From assembly GCA_036796975.1 (NCBI GenBank), contig DAIRBY010000003.1, positions 1 through 64,000 on the forward strand: 64,000 bases of DNA. The letters are read 5' to 3'. A program made the position numbers and the translations under genes. The notes beneath the pieces were generated by a model. It saw only the letters and a list, made by a program, of their open reading frames with translations. It was not told the origin of the DNA and did no database searches. Positions 1 to 7,767 of this stretch are shown here, in pieces. Positions within the stretch are counted from its first letter, which is position 1. Each line of letters begins with the position of its first letter. The DNA is from UBA8190 sp003453695 (GTDB taxonomy: Bacteria; Actinomycetota; Acidimicrobiia; Acidimicrobiales; UBA8190).

Positions 1-868
1 TGGCCTCGGTGTCGATGTAGGCGTCGGCGGCCCGCAGCATCGTTCCCTGGAAGGCGGACAGCGGGCGCCCGAACTGGTGGCGCTCGTTGGTGTAGCCGGC
101 GGCGCGGACGAGCGCCTCCTCGGCGACCCCCAGCGCCAGCGCGCACAACCCGGTCAAGGCCGCTTCGACCATGAAGGAGACCACGGCCGCCCCGCCTTCG
201 GGCGGGGCGATGACCTCGTCGGGGCCGATGTGCAGCCCGTCCAGCTCGACGTGGGGATGGACCTGACGGTCGGTGGTGAGGGCGGGCTCGAGGACGACCC
301 CAGGCGAAGACGGGTCCACGATGGCGACCATCACGCCCCCGGCCAGCGACGGGCAGTGCGCCGGGACCAGGATCCGATCCGCCAGGTGGGCCTGAGGGAC
401 GGCGCGCAGCTGTCCGGTGAGCCGCCATCCTCCGCCACCTTCGTGGGTAGCCGTGGCGGCGGGTCGCTGACGCGGGTTGGAGGCGACCTCGGTGAGCGCC
501 GCGCTCATGCGCACCGTCCCCTCACACAGTTCGGGCAGCAACCTCTGCTGTTGCGTCTCGCTCCCGAAGCGCGCCAGGGGCAGGGCACCGAGGACCGTGG
601 TCGCCCACAACGGCACGGGAGCGACGTACCGGCCTTGCTGCTCGAGCACCAGGCAGGCCTCGGTCAACCCCAGGCCGGCACCTCCCTGCGACGCCGGCAC
701 CACCAACCCGAGCAGGTGCGCCTTGGCCAGCTCGGCCCACAGTTCCTCGTCGACGCGCTCCACGCTCTGCTCCACCGCCGCCACCCGCTCGGTGCCGGCC
801 ATGCCGCCGAAGATGCCGGCGGCGGCCTCGGACACAGCGAGCTGCTCGTCGGAGAAGGTGAAGTCCAT
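1..868 (-). CDS. chsE1: Acyl-CoA dehydrogenase, ChsE1/FadE28-like, partial (3' end outside window)
   Basis: The reading frame starts at ATG 868 and runs off the left edge without a stop, so about 289 residues of the N-terminal and middle part are visible. It opens MDFTFSDEQ and has the acyl-CoA dehydrogenase N-terminal helical domain, a middle beta domain, and the start of the C-terminal domain (RHQFGRPLSAFQGT). The ATG overlaps the stop of the chsH2-like gene as TGATG, so translation is probably coupled. Known for the family: ChsE1 (FadE28) pairs with ChsE2 (FadE29) in a heterotetramer that dehydrogenates a C3 steroid side-chain CoA ester. The ChsE1 identity rests on neighbours and remembered similarity; the acyl-CoA dehydrogenase fold is clear. 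Confidence 0.8.
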   Translation of the reverse strand, partial: MDFTFSDEQLAVSEAAAGIFGGMAGTERVAAVEQSVERVDEELWAELAKAHLLGLVVPASQGGAGLGLTEACLVLEQQGRYVAPVPLWATTVLGALPLARFGSETQQQRLLPELCEGTVRMSAALTEVASNPRQRPAATATHEGGGGWRLTGQLRAVPQAHLADRILVPAHCPSLAGGVMVAIVDPSSPGVVLEPALTTDRQVHPHVELDGLHIGPDEVIAPPEGGAAVVSFMVEAALTGLCALALGVAEEALVRAAGYTNERHQFGRPLSAFQGTMLRAADAYIDTEA

Positions 869-1938
869 CAGGCGCGCTCCCCTCGAGGGGGCCGTGCCGT
901 CCGGGGCTTGAACACGGGCAGCGTCAGCTCGGGGTCGACGGGCAGCAGCTCCGTGTCGATGGGCATGCCGATGTGCACGTCGCCGGGGTCGACACCGACC
1001 ACGTCGGCGACCAACCGGGTGCCCTCCTCCAACTCGGCGACGCCGACCACGAGCGGGTAGTCGAAGGCGGGCACCTGGGGGTGGTGGACGACCACGTAGC
1101 TGAAGAGCGTGCCTCGCCCCGACAGCTCCTGGGGTTCCCATTCGAGCGAGCGGCACCACCGGCACGACGGGGCGGGAGGGTGGCGCAGACGCCCGCAGTT
1201 CGAGCAGCGCTGGGCCAAGAGCTTCCCTGTCTTGGCCCCTTCGAAGAAGAAGGCGGTGTCCCGGGTGATGGCGGGACGGGGGCGGAGCGGGCGCTGACGT
1301 TCGGGGTTGTCCACCGGCACCATCTCGTTCGGCCGGAAGCGCAGGATGCGAAAGCGCATGACAGCGACGACCGCACCGGCCTGGTCGGTGTAATCGGTAC
1401 GGGTCGTGACGAAGTGGCCCGCACCGAGAGCGGTGCGCTTCTCGGGCGACACCGTCTCGATGACGCTCGTCGCCCGCAGGCGGTCGCCGAGCACGAGAGG
1501 GCGGCGGTAGTCCTGCTCGCAGTCGGTGGCCACCACCGAGGTGAAACCCTGGGCGTCGAGCAGTGCGAACAGCTCCTCCAGAGCGTCGGGTTCCTGCTCG
1601 GCGCAGGGCTGCCCCGCGCCGGCCTGCCCTCCGCCGGCCTGCTCCGCGCCGGCCTGCTCCCCACCGGCCTCGTCCCGGCGGGACCGTTCGATCTCCAGCG
1701 ATCGCCGGTAGCCGCGCATGGTCCACGCCTGCAGCATCGTGGCCGGGGCCACCACGCCCGAGAACCCGGCGCGCCGGGCTGCGGCGTCGTCCACGTACAC
1801 CGGGTTCTCGTCGCCCATGGCCTCGACCCAGTGGCGGATCATGGGCTGGTTGACCGGATCGGGGGCCTCGACCCCGGCGCCGGCAGGCCGGCCTTCGAAG
1901 GCGGCCAGGGCGTCGGCGAAGGAACGGGTGGCGGTCAT
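868..1938 (-). CDS. chsH2: MaoC-like hydratase fused to DUF35 domain, ChsH2-like
   Basis: A 356-residue protein with two parts. Residues 1-215 are a MaoC-like hot-dog domain (FAS1-type dehydratase). Residues 230-340 are a DUF35 domain with a rubredoxin-like zinc ribbon (Cys245, Cys248, Cys259, Cys262) followed by an OB-fold. This order is that of ChsH2, which pairs with ChsH1 to hydrate the enoyl-CoA of the shortened steroid side chain and whose DUF35 part docks the aldolase Ltp2. ChsH1 and Ltp2 would lie beyond the left edge. An Ala/Gly/Gln/Glu-rich repeat insertion (residues 89-109) interrupts the MaoC domain and is unusual. The start overlaps the chsE2-like stop as ATGA. Confidence 0.85.
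   Translation of the reverse strand: MTATRSFADALAAFEGRPAGAGVEAPDPVNQPMIRHWVEAMGDENPVYVDDAAARRAGFSGVVAPATMLQAWTMRGYRRSLEIERSRRDEAGGEQAGAEQAGGGQAGAGQPCAEQEPDALEELFALLDAQGFTSVVATDCEQDYRRPLVLGDRLRATSVIETVSPEKRTALGAGHFVTTRTDYTDQAGAVVAVMRFRILRFRPNEMVPVDNPERQRPLRPRPAITRDTAFFFEGAKTGKLLAQRCSNCGRLRHPPAPSCRWCRSLEWEPQELSGRGTLFSYVVVHHPQVPAFDYPLVVGVAELEEGTRLVADVVGVDPGDVHIGMPIDTELLPVDPELTLPVFKPRTARPPRGERA
1612..1672 (-). repeat. In-frame 15-bp tandem repeat inside the chsH2-like gene
   Basis: About four imperfect copies of a 15-bp unit containing GCCGGCCTG. They encode a low-complexity EQAGA-type tract within the hot-dog domain, probably a surface loop expansion. Copy number is a multiple of three bases, so length can change without a frameshift. 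Confidence 0.7.
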
Positions 1939-3125
1939 CGCTTCCCCCTTGTCATGCCCAGGGCGGCCATGGCCACGATCTCACGCTGGACCTCGTTGAC
2001 CCCACCGCCGAAGGTGTTGATCTGGGCGCCGCGCGCCGAGCGCTCCAGGCGCCCGCCGAGCAGCGCACCCGGAGAGCCGGGCGCCAGATATCCGGCCACC
2101 CCCACGATGCCGAGAAGTCGCCGGTACACGTCGATGCTGCGCTCCACACCGAACACCTTCACCGCCGAGGAGTCGCCCGCCGAGAGCTCTCCGCCGTCCA
2201 TGGCACAGGCCATGCGCCAATTGAGCAGCCGCATGGCCTCGACCTCGGCCCGGCACCTGGCCAGCTCGGCGCGCACCCAGGGCCGGCTCAGCACCGTGCC
2301 GGCGTCGGGATCGCCGACCACGGCGGGGGTCACCGCCGCCCACCGGCCCACCTCGTCGCACAGCAGGCCGGCCAGCCCGCTCCATGCGGCCAGGCCGACG
2401 CGTTCGTGGTTGAGCTGGGTGGTGATCATGCGCCAGCCGGCGTTCTCCTCCCCCACCCGGTTGCCCACCGGCACGCGCACGTCGCTGTAATAGGTGGCGG
2501 TGGTGGTGGCGTCGCCCACCGTCTTGATGGGGCTCCACGAGAAGCCGGGGGTGGTGGTGGGTACGCACAGGATCGAGATGCCTTTGTGCTTGGGGGCGTC
2601 AGGATCGGTGCGTACCGCCAGCCAGACGTAGTCGGCCATGTCGGCGCCGCTCGTGAACACCTTGGCGCCGTTCACGACGTACTCGTCGCCGTCGCGCACG
2701 GCACGGGTGCGCAGCGACGCCAGGTCGGTGCCGGCCTCGGGCTCGGTGTAGCCGATGGCGAAGTTGACATCGCCGGAGAGGATGCCGGGAAGGAAGAACG
2801 TCTTCTGCTCGTCGGTCCCGTATCGCATGATCGTCGGGCCCACCGTGTTGACGGTGACGAACGGGAACGGCGCCCCCGCTCGGCGGGTCTCGTCGAAGAA
2901 GATGTACTGGTCGGTGACGGGGCGGCCCTGGCCTCCGTACTCCTTGGGCCAGCCGATCCCCAGCCATCCGTCTGCGCCGATGCGGCGCACCACGTCCCGC
3001 CACAGCTCGCCGCCTTCTCCGGCGTCGCCGACCTTGGCCTTCACGTCCTCGCTCAAGAGCTCGCCGTAGTAGGCGCGCAATTCCAGGCGCAGGGCCTGCT
3101 GCTCGGGGCTCTCCTCCAGGAACAT
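1935..3125 (-). CDS. chsE2: Acyl-CoA dehydrogenase, ChsE2/FadE29-like
   Basis: 396 residues from ATG 3125 (MFLEESPEQQ); the longer frame to 3254 would run through the operator region and is rejected. Visible motifs are GWPKEYGGQG, FAIGYTEPEAGTDLASL, the flavin-binding VFTSGADMADY region and the C-terminal FGGGVNEVQRE. The usual catalytic Glu of the YEGT motif is replaced by Gly, as in the alpha2beta2 steroid dehydrogenases. From memory it is very close to mycobacterial FadE29 (Rv3543c), which works with FadE28 on 3-oxo-4-pregnene-20-carboxyl-CoA. It is the first gene of the operon chsE2-chsH2-chsE1, with a KstR-like box 52 bp upstream of its start. Confidence 0.88.
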   Translation of the reverse strand: MFLEESPEQQALRLELRAYYGELLSEDVKAKVGDAGEGGELWRDVVRRIGADGWLGIGWPKEYGGQGRPVTDQYIFFDETRRAGAPFPFVTVNTVGPTIMRYGTDEQKTFFLPGILSGDVNFAIGYTEPEAGTDLASLRTRAVRDGDEYVVNGAKVFTSGADMADYVWLAVRTDPDAPKHKGISILCVPTTTPGFSWSPIKTVGDATTTATYYSDVRVPVGNRVGEENAGWRMITTQLNHERVGLAAWSGLAGLLCDEVGRWAAVTPAVVGDPDAGTVLSRPWVRAELARCRAEVEAMRLLNWRMACAMDGGELSAGDSSAVKVFGVERSIDVYRRLLGIVGVAGYLAPGSPGALLGGRLERSARGAQINTFGGGVNEVQREIVAMAALGMTRGKR

Positions 3126-3176
3126 CTGTCCGTCCCGTGTCGGTCCGGGCCGACGGCGCCGGTCCCGGCCAAAACC

Positions 3177-3190
3177 TGAAACTTGTTCTA
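3177..3190. promoter_or_regulatory. KstR-like operator (perfect match), chsE2/cyp125 intergenic region
   Basis: TGAAACTTGTTCTA fits every fixed position of the mycobacterial KstR consensus TnnAACnnGTTnnA. It lies in the divergent promoter region, nearer to the minus-strand chsE2-like gene. KstR is the TetR-type repressor of the cholesterol regulon; its use here is inferred. Confidence 0.75.
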
Positions 3191-3309
3191 TTTTAGAGGC
3201 TAGTGCACCCCTGGTGACGGGGACAACCACCAGGCAGGGGCGCCGCGGGGACACCCCTGGTCAGCGCGCTCCACCCTGGTCGGCCCGGAGCGGCAGGCCT
3301 ATCATGAAC

Positions 3310-3323
3310 TGAAACACGTTCTC
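3310..3323. promoter_or_regulatory. KstR-like operator (one mismatch) upstream of the P450
   Basis: TGAAACACGTTCTC matches TnnAACnnGTTnnA except for the final base. It ends 13 bp before the GTG start of the P450 gene, where a repressor would block transcription. Together with the box at 3177 it gives each divergent gene its own site. Confidence 0.65.
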
Positions 3324-3336
3324 GAAACGAGGAACC

Positions 3337-4560
3337 GTGGACCTGGCGCAGATCGACCTGACCGACTCGAGCAACTTCGTCGAGTCCGTCCCCCACCAGT
3401 GGTTCGCCGCCCTGCGCCGCCAGGCACCGGTGTTCTGGCACGAAGAGGAAGGCGGCCCTGGCTTCTGGGCGGTCACCAAGTACGACGACTGCGTGGCCGT
3501 CAACCGCGACTACGAGCACTTCTCGTCGGCCAAGAAGGCCACGTTCATCTGGGAGATCGACGAGGAGCAGCTCGCCCAGCAGGGGCTCATGATGCTCAAC
3601 ATGGACCCGCCCCTGCACACCCGTTACCGGCGGCTCGTGAACAAGGGCTTCACCCCCCGCATGGTGAACCAGCTCGAGGAGAAGATCCACCAGACGGCCG
3701 ACGACATCATCGACACCGTCATCGAGAAAGGTGAGTGCGACTTCGTCACCGACATCTCCGCCGAACTGCCCCTCATCGTCATCGCCGACCTGCTGGGCGT
3801 ACCCCAGGAGGACCGGCACAACATGTTCGACTGGTCGAACCGGATGATCGGCCAGGAGGACCCCGAGTACCAGATCACCCCCGAGATCGCTCAGCAATCG
3901 GCCATGGAGCTGTACGCCTATGCAGCCGAGCTCTATGCCAAGAAGCGCGACAACCCGCACGAGGACCTGATGAGCGTCCTCACCTCGGTCGAGGTGGACG
4001 GCGAGAACCTGTCCGAGCTCGAGCTCGAGTTGTTCTTCCTCCTGCTCACGGTGGCGGGAAACGAGACCACCCGCAACCTCATGTCGGGTGCCATGCACGC
4101 CTTCTTCCAGAACCCCGAACAGTGGCAGAAACTGCTCGCCGACCGGTCGCTCCTGCCTGGTGCCGTCGAGGAGATGCTGCGATACGTGAGCCCGGTCATG
4201 AACTTCCGTCGCCAGAGCACCGCCCCGTTCGAGCTGCACGGCCAGGCCATCGAGGAGGACCAGAAGGTGGTGTTCTTCCACGTGTCGGCCAACCGTGACG
4301 AGGACGTCTTCGATGACCCTGATCGTTTCGACATCACCCGTAACCCCAATCCACACATGGCATTCGGCGGCGGCGGCCCCCACTTCTGCCTGGGCCACAA
4401 CCTGGCCCGCATGGAGATCCGGGTCATGTACGAGCACCTGCTCGACCGGCTGCCCGACATGCACGCCGACGGCGAGGTGCAGCGGCTGCAGTCGGCGTTC
4501 ATCAACGGGGTGAAGCACCTTCCCGTGGCCTTCACGCCCGGTCCCAGCCTGCGGCGCTGA
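3337..4560 (+). CDS. cyp125: Cytochrome P450, CYP125-like steroid C26 hydroxylase
   Basis: 407 residues from GTG 3337, preceded by an ACGAGGA ribosome site. The I-helix motif AGNETTRN is present, and so is the heme-binding loop FGGGGPHFCLGH with proximal Cys351. MLNMDPPLHTR, the GVPQEDR segment and the WSN...EDPEY stretch are shared, from memory, with mycobacterial CYP125A1 (Rv3545c). CYP125 oxidises C26 of cholesterol or cholestenone to start side-chain beta-oxidation; CYP124 and CYP142 are alternatives. It is a soluble enzyme needing ferredoxin partners that are not in this window. One base separates its stop from the next gene, so the two are co-transcribed. Confidence 0.82.
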   Translation: MDLAQIDLTDSSNFVESVPHQWFAALRRQAPVFWHEEEGGPGFWAVTKYDDCVAVNRDYEHFSSAKKATFIWEIDEEQLAQQGLMMLNMDPPLHTRYRRLVNKGFTPRMVNQLEEKIHQTADDIIDTVIEKGECDFVTDISAELPLIVIADLLGVPQEDRHNMFDWSNRMIGQEDPEYQITPEIAQQSAMELYAYAAELYAKKRDNPHEDLMSVLTSVEVDGENLSELELELFFLLLTVAGNETTRNLMSGAMHAFFQNPEQWQKLLADRSLLPGAVEEMLRYVSPVMNFRRQSTAPFELHGQAIEEDQKVVFFHVSANRDEDVFDDPDRFDITRNPNPHMAFGGGGPHFCLGHNLARMEIRVMYEHLLDRLPDMHADGEVQRLQSAFINGVKHLPVAFTPGPSLRR

Positions 4561-4561
4561 G

Positions 4562-5470
4562 GTGCGCTTCCATCAGGCCGTCACCTTCCTGCCTGTCGAG
4601 CAGGGCCTGGCTCTGGCACGCGCCGCCGACGACCAGGGCTACGCCGGGGTGTACCTGTCCGACCACATGTTCTTCCCCCGTGAACGCACCTCCCGGTACA
4701 CCTACTCCACGCGCGACGACGGGGCGCCCGGCTTCGGCGACCACTGGGACCCGGACACGCACTGGCCCGACCCCATCGCCTTCATCTGCTCCCTGGCCTC
4801 GGTCACCACGAACCTGCACTTCACGACCGGCGTGTACATCGCACCGGCGCGCGACCTCGTCACCGTGGCCAAGCAGGTGGGCACCGCCGCCGTGCTCACC
4901 GGTGGACGGCTCAACCTGGGGGTGGGCGTGGGCTGGTCCAAGGAGGAGTTCGACGCCACCGGCCAGGACTTCGCCACCAGGGGACGGCGCCTCGACGACA
5001 TGATCCCCGCCCTGCGGGCGCTGTGGGCGGGAGGCTGGGTGGAGTACCACGGCGCCCACTACGACGTGCCCTCCATGCGGATGGAACCGAGCCCGACGGC
5101 GCCCGTGCCCATCTACGGGGGCGGCCACTCGGCGCCGGCGTTCCGGCGGGCGGCGACGCTGTGCGACGGCTGGATCGCGGCAGGCGCCTACAAGGAGGAA
5201 GAGGCCTCCGGCTACCTGCGCCACCTCGACGAGGCCCGGCGCCGGGCGGGACGGCGCCACGAGCCCTTTGCCATCTTCCTGTCGCTGTGGGAGCGGCCCG
5301 ACATCGATCTGTACCGGCGCTTCGAGGAGGAGCACGGGGTGACCGACTTCCTGTGCGCCCCGGGGCTGACCGCCCGCGTCGACGCATCGGACCCGCCGGA
5401 GAAGCAATTGCAGGCCCGGCTGGACGCCTCGGCCCGCTTCGCCGACGAGATCGTGCAGAAAGCAGACTGA
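4562..5470 (+). CDS. LLM-class F420-dependent oxidoreductase
   Basis: 302 residues from GTG 4562, directly after the P450 stop. It shows the bacterial luciferase-like (LLM) TIM-barrel pattern: YAGVYLSDH near the start, LASVTTNLHFTTGV, GRLNLGVGVGWSKEEF, and PVPIYGGG near residue 190. Such proteins in actinobacteria commonly use coenzyme F420 for hydride transfer. The substrate is unknown. Coupling to the P450 suggests a redox step on a steroid or related lipid, which is an inference. No signal peptide or membrane segment is seen. Confidence 0.8.
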   Translation: MRFHQAVTFLPVEQGLALARAADDQGYAGVYLSDHMFFPRERTSRYTYSTRDDGAPGFGDHWDPDTHWPDPIAFICSLASVTTNLHFTTGVYIAPARDLVTVAKQVGTAAVLTGGRLNLGVGVGWSKEEFDATGQDFATRGRRLDDMIPALRALWAGGWVEYHGAHYDVPSMRMEPSPTAPVPIYGGGHSAPAFRRAATLCDGWIAAGAYKEEEASGYLRHLDEARRRAGRRHEPFAIFLSLWERPDIDLYRRFEEEHGVTDFLCAPGLTARVDASDPPEKQLQARLDASARFADEIVQKAD

Positions 5471-5490
5471 GGCCGAGGGCAGGAGGGGTC

Positions 5491-6525
5491 ATGGGCGCAC
5501 TCAAGCTGGGCCTGCAGCTGGGCTACTGGGGATCGGGACCGCCCGTCGGTGCCCTCGAGCTGGTGCGGGAGGCGGAGCGACTTGGCTTCGACTCGGTGTG
5601 GACGGCCGAGGCGTACGGCTCTGACGCCCTGACTCCCCTGGCATGGTTGGGCTCGCGCACGAGCCGGGTGCGCCTCGGCACCGCCCTGTGCCAGCTGTCG
5701 GCCCGCACGCCGACGGCGATGGCCATGGCGGCGCTCACCTTGGACCATCTGTCGGGCGGCCGCTTCGTCCTCGGGCTCGGGGTGTCCGGTCCGCAGGTGG
5801 TCGAGGGCTGGTACGGCCAGAGCTTCCCCAAGCCTCTGGCCCGCACGCGCGAGTACGTGTCGGTGGTGCGCAAGGTGCTGTTGCGCCAGGCGCCCGTCAC
5901 CAACGAGGGGCCCCACTACCCCCTGCCCTACCCGGGAGGAACGGGGCTGGGCAAGCCCTTGAAGCCCATCGTGCACCCCTTGCGCCCCGACATCCCCATC
6001 GTGCTCGGGGCCGAGGGACCGAAGAATGTGGCGCTGGCGGCCGAGATCGCCGACGGCTGGTTCCCGATCTTCTTCTCGCCGGACCACATGGGCGAGTTCA
6101 CCTCGTCGCTGGCCGAGGGCTTCGCCCGGCCCGGCGCCCGGCGCACCGCCGACGACTTCGAGGTCATCGCCTTCTGCCCGGTGGTGGTGGACGACGACGT
6201 GGAGCGTGCCGCCGACGCCTTCCGTCCCATGCTGGCGCTCTACATCGGAGGCATGGGAGCACGGGAGATGAACTTCCACTTCGACGTGTTCGTGCGCATG
6301 GGATTCGGAGCCGAGGCCCAGAAGATCCAGGACCTCTATCTCGACGGCCGCAAGGACGAAGCGGCAGCCTGCGTGCCGACGGCCATGGTCGAGAACATCG
6401 CGCTCATCGGCTCGCGCCACAAGATCGCCGACGAGCTGGCTCGCTGGCAGGACTCGACGGCCACCACCTTGCTGGTGGCGGGAGGGGTCGACACCCTGCG
6501 CCTGATGGCCGAGCTCCTGCTCTGA
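5491..6525 (+). CDS. LLM-class F420-dependent oxidoreductase
   Basis: 344 residues from ATG 5491, preceded by AGGAGGGG at good spacing; the frame is open further upstream but that overlaps the previous gene. Luciferase-like motifs include GFDSVWTAEAYG, TSRVRLGTALCQL, GGRFVLGLGVSGPQVVEGWYG (split here by the active-site loop) and PIVLGAEGPKNVALAAE. It resembles the F420-dependent methylene-tetrahydromethanopterin-reductase-like subgroup. It is the third gene of the P450 operon and is not a close copy of the preceding LLM gene. Substrate unknown. Confidence 0.8.
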   Translation: MGALKLGLQLGYWGSGPPVGALELVREAERLGFDSVWTAEAYGSDALTPLAWLGSRTSRVRLGTALCQLSARTPTAMAMAALTLDHLSGGRFVLGLGVSGPQVVEGWYGQSFPKPLARTREYVSVVRKVLLRQAPVTNEGPHYPLPYPGGTGLGKPLKPIVHPLRPDIPIVLGAEGPKNVALAAEIADGWFPIFFSPDHMGEFTSSLAEGFARPGARRTADDFEVIAFCPVVVDDDVERAADAFRPMLALYIGGMGAREMNFHFDVFVRMGFGAEAQKIQDLYLDGRKDEAAACVPTAMVENIALIGSRHKIADELARWQDSTATTLLVAGGVDTLRLMAELLL

Positions 6526-6571
6526 GCCGCCTCCTCCACCGAGGGGGGGCCACCGGCGTGCGGGGCCTCGC

Positions 6572-7756
6572 TCAGGCGGGAGTGTCGGCCAGGATCCCGC
6601 CGAGACGAAGCAGGCTCGAAGTGGTGCCGCCCATCGTCGGCGCCAGGTGCTTCACGAGCAGGTAGTAACGGTGCAGCGGGTAGTCGCGGTCGACCCCGAC
6701 GCCCCCGTGCAGGTGCTGGGCGGCGTGCACCACCCGCTGGGCACCGTCGTCCGCCCAGAACTTGGCGATGGCCGTCTCGACCGAGGCGGGCAGCTCGTTG
6801 TCGAGCCGCCACACCGCCTGCCAGGCCGTGAGGCGGACCGCTTCGGTGTCGATGTAGGCGTCGGCGGCGCGCTGGCCCACGGCCTGGAAGGTGGCGACCG
6901 CCTTGCCGAACTGCTCCCGCTCCGAGGTGTACGTGGCGGTGAGGTCGAGCGCCGCCCGGCAGGCCCCGGCGATCTCGACGCACATGGCGGCCTGCGCCCG
7001 CTCGGCGCACCACAGATGGGCGGCGTCGCCCGCCGGTCCCGGGGCCACCACCACGGCGTCGGCGGCGACCGGCACCCCGTCCAGGGTGATCTCGGCCTCC
7101 ACCCGTCCGTCGGTGGCCTGTTGACGCGAACGGCTCACGCCCGGGGCGTCCGGGTCGACGACGAAGAGCCCCGTTCCTTGCTCGCCCCGGGCCGCCACCA
7201 CCACGGCGTCGGCCGCCATGCCGCTCGGGACCTCGGCCAAGGTGCCGCGCAGCTGCCAGCCGTCTGCGGAGGTGACCGCCGTGGCCGGTGCGGCGAGGGG
7301 GTCGCCGAGCGGACTGCCCAGCGCGGCGGTGACGACGACGTCGCCGGTCGCCGCCCGGGCCAGCCAGGTCTTGCGCAACTCCTCGCTGCCGAAGCGCACG
7401 AGGGGCAGGATCCCGAGGACGGTGGCTGCGGTGAGGGGCACCGGCGCCGCCGCCTTGCCCGCTTCTTCGACGACGACGCACTGCTCCAAGAACCCGAGGC
7501 CGGCCCCGCCGTGCTCCTCGGGGACGGCCAGGCCGAGAAGCCCGGCATCGGCCAGCGCCGACCACAGGCGCCGGTCGAAGCGGGGATCGGGGTCGGCGGC
7601 GCCTTTGCCGGCGCCGTCGCCGGAAGCACTGCCCTTCTCGAGCCCGGCGGCCGCCGTCTCCACCGCTCGCTGCTGGGCGTGATCGGCCAGGTCGCCGAAG
7701 ATGCGGGCGGCGAGCTGGCGGATCTCCTGTTGTTCGTCGCTCAGGTCGAAGTCCAT
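6572..7756 (-). CDS. chsE5: Acyl-CoA dehydrogenase, ChsE5/FadE27-like
   Basis: 394 residues from ATG 7756. It has the acyl-CoA dehydrogenase fold with an N-terminal helical domain, an Ala/Gly-rich insertion near residues 38-55, and the C-terminal GGVGVDRDYPLHRYYLL segment. The ending (GG.LADTPA) and the overall pattern recall FadE27 (Rv3505), the partner of FadE26 in the ChsE4-ChsE5 heterotetramer that begins C5 side-chain oxidation. It follows the ChsE4-like gene by 11 bp, so the pair is one operon under the KstR-like box at 8945. The exact substrate is an inference. Confidence 0.82.
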   Translation of the reverse strand: MDFDLSDEQQEIRQLAARIFGDLADHAQQRAVETAAAGLEKGSASGDGAGKGAADPDPRFDRRLWSALADAGLLGLAVPEEHGGAGLGFLEQCVVVEEAGKAAAPVPLTAATVLGILPLVRFGSEELRKTWLARAATGDVVVTAALGSPLGDPLAAPATAVTSADGWQLRGTLAEVPSGMAADAVVVAARGEQGTGLFVVDPDAPGVSRSRQQATDGRVEAEITLDGVPVAADAVVVAPGPAGDAAHLWCAERAQAAMCVEIAGACRAALDLTATYTSEREQFGKAVATFQAVGQRAADAYIDTEAVRLTAWQAVWRLDNELPASVETAIAKFWADDGAQRVVHAAQHLHGGVGVDRDYPLHRYYLLVKHLAPTMGGTTSSLLRLGGILADTPA

Positions 7757-7767
7757 GTCGCTCTCCC

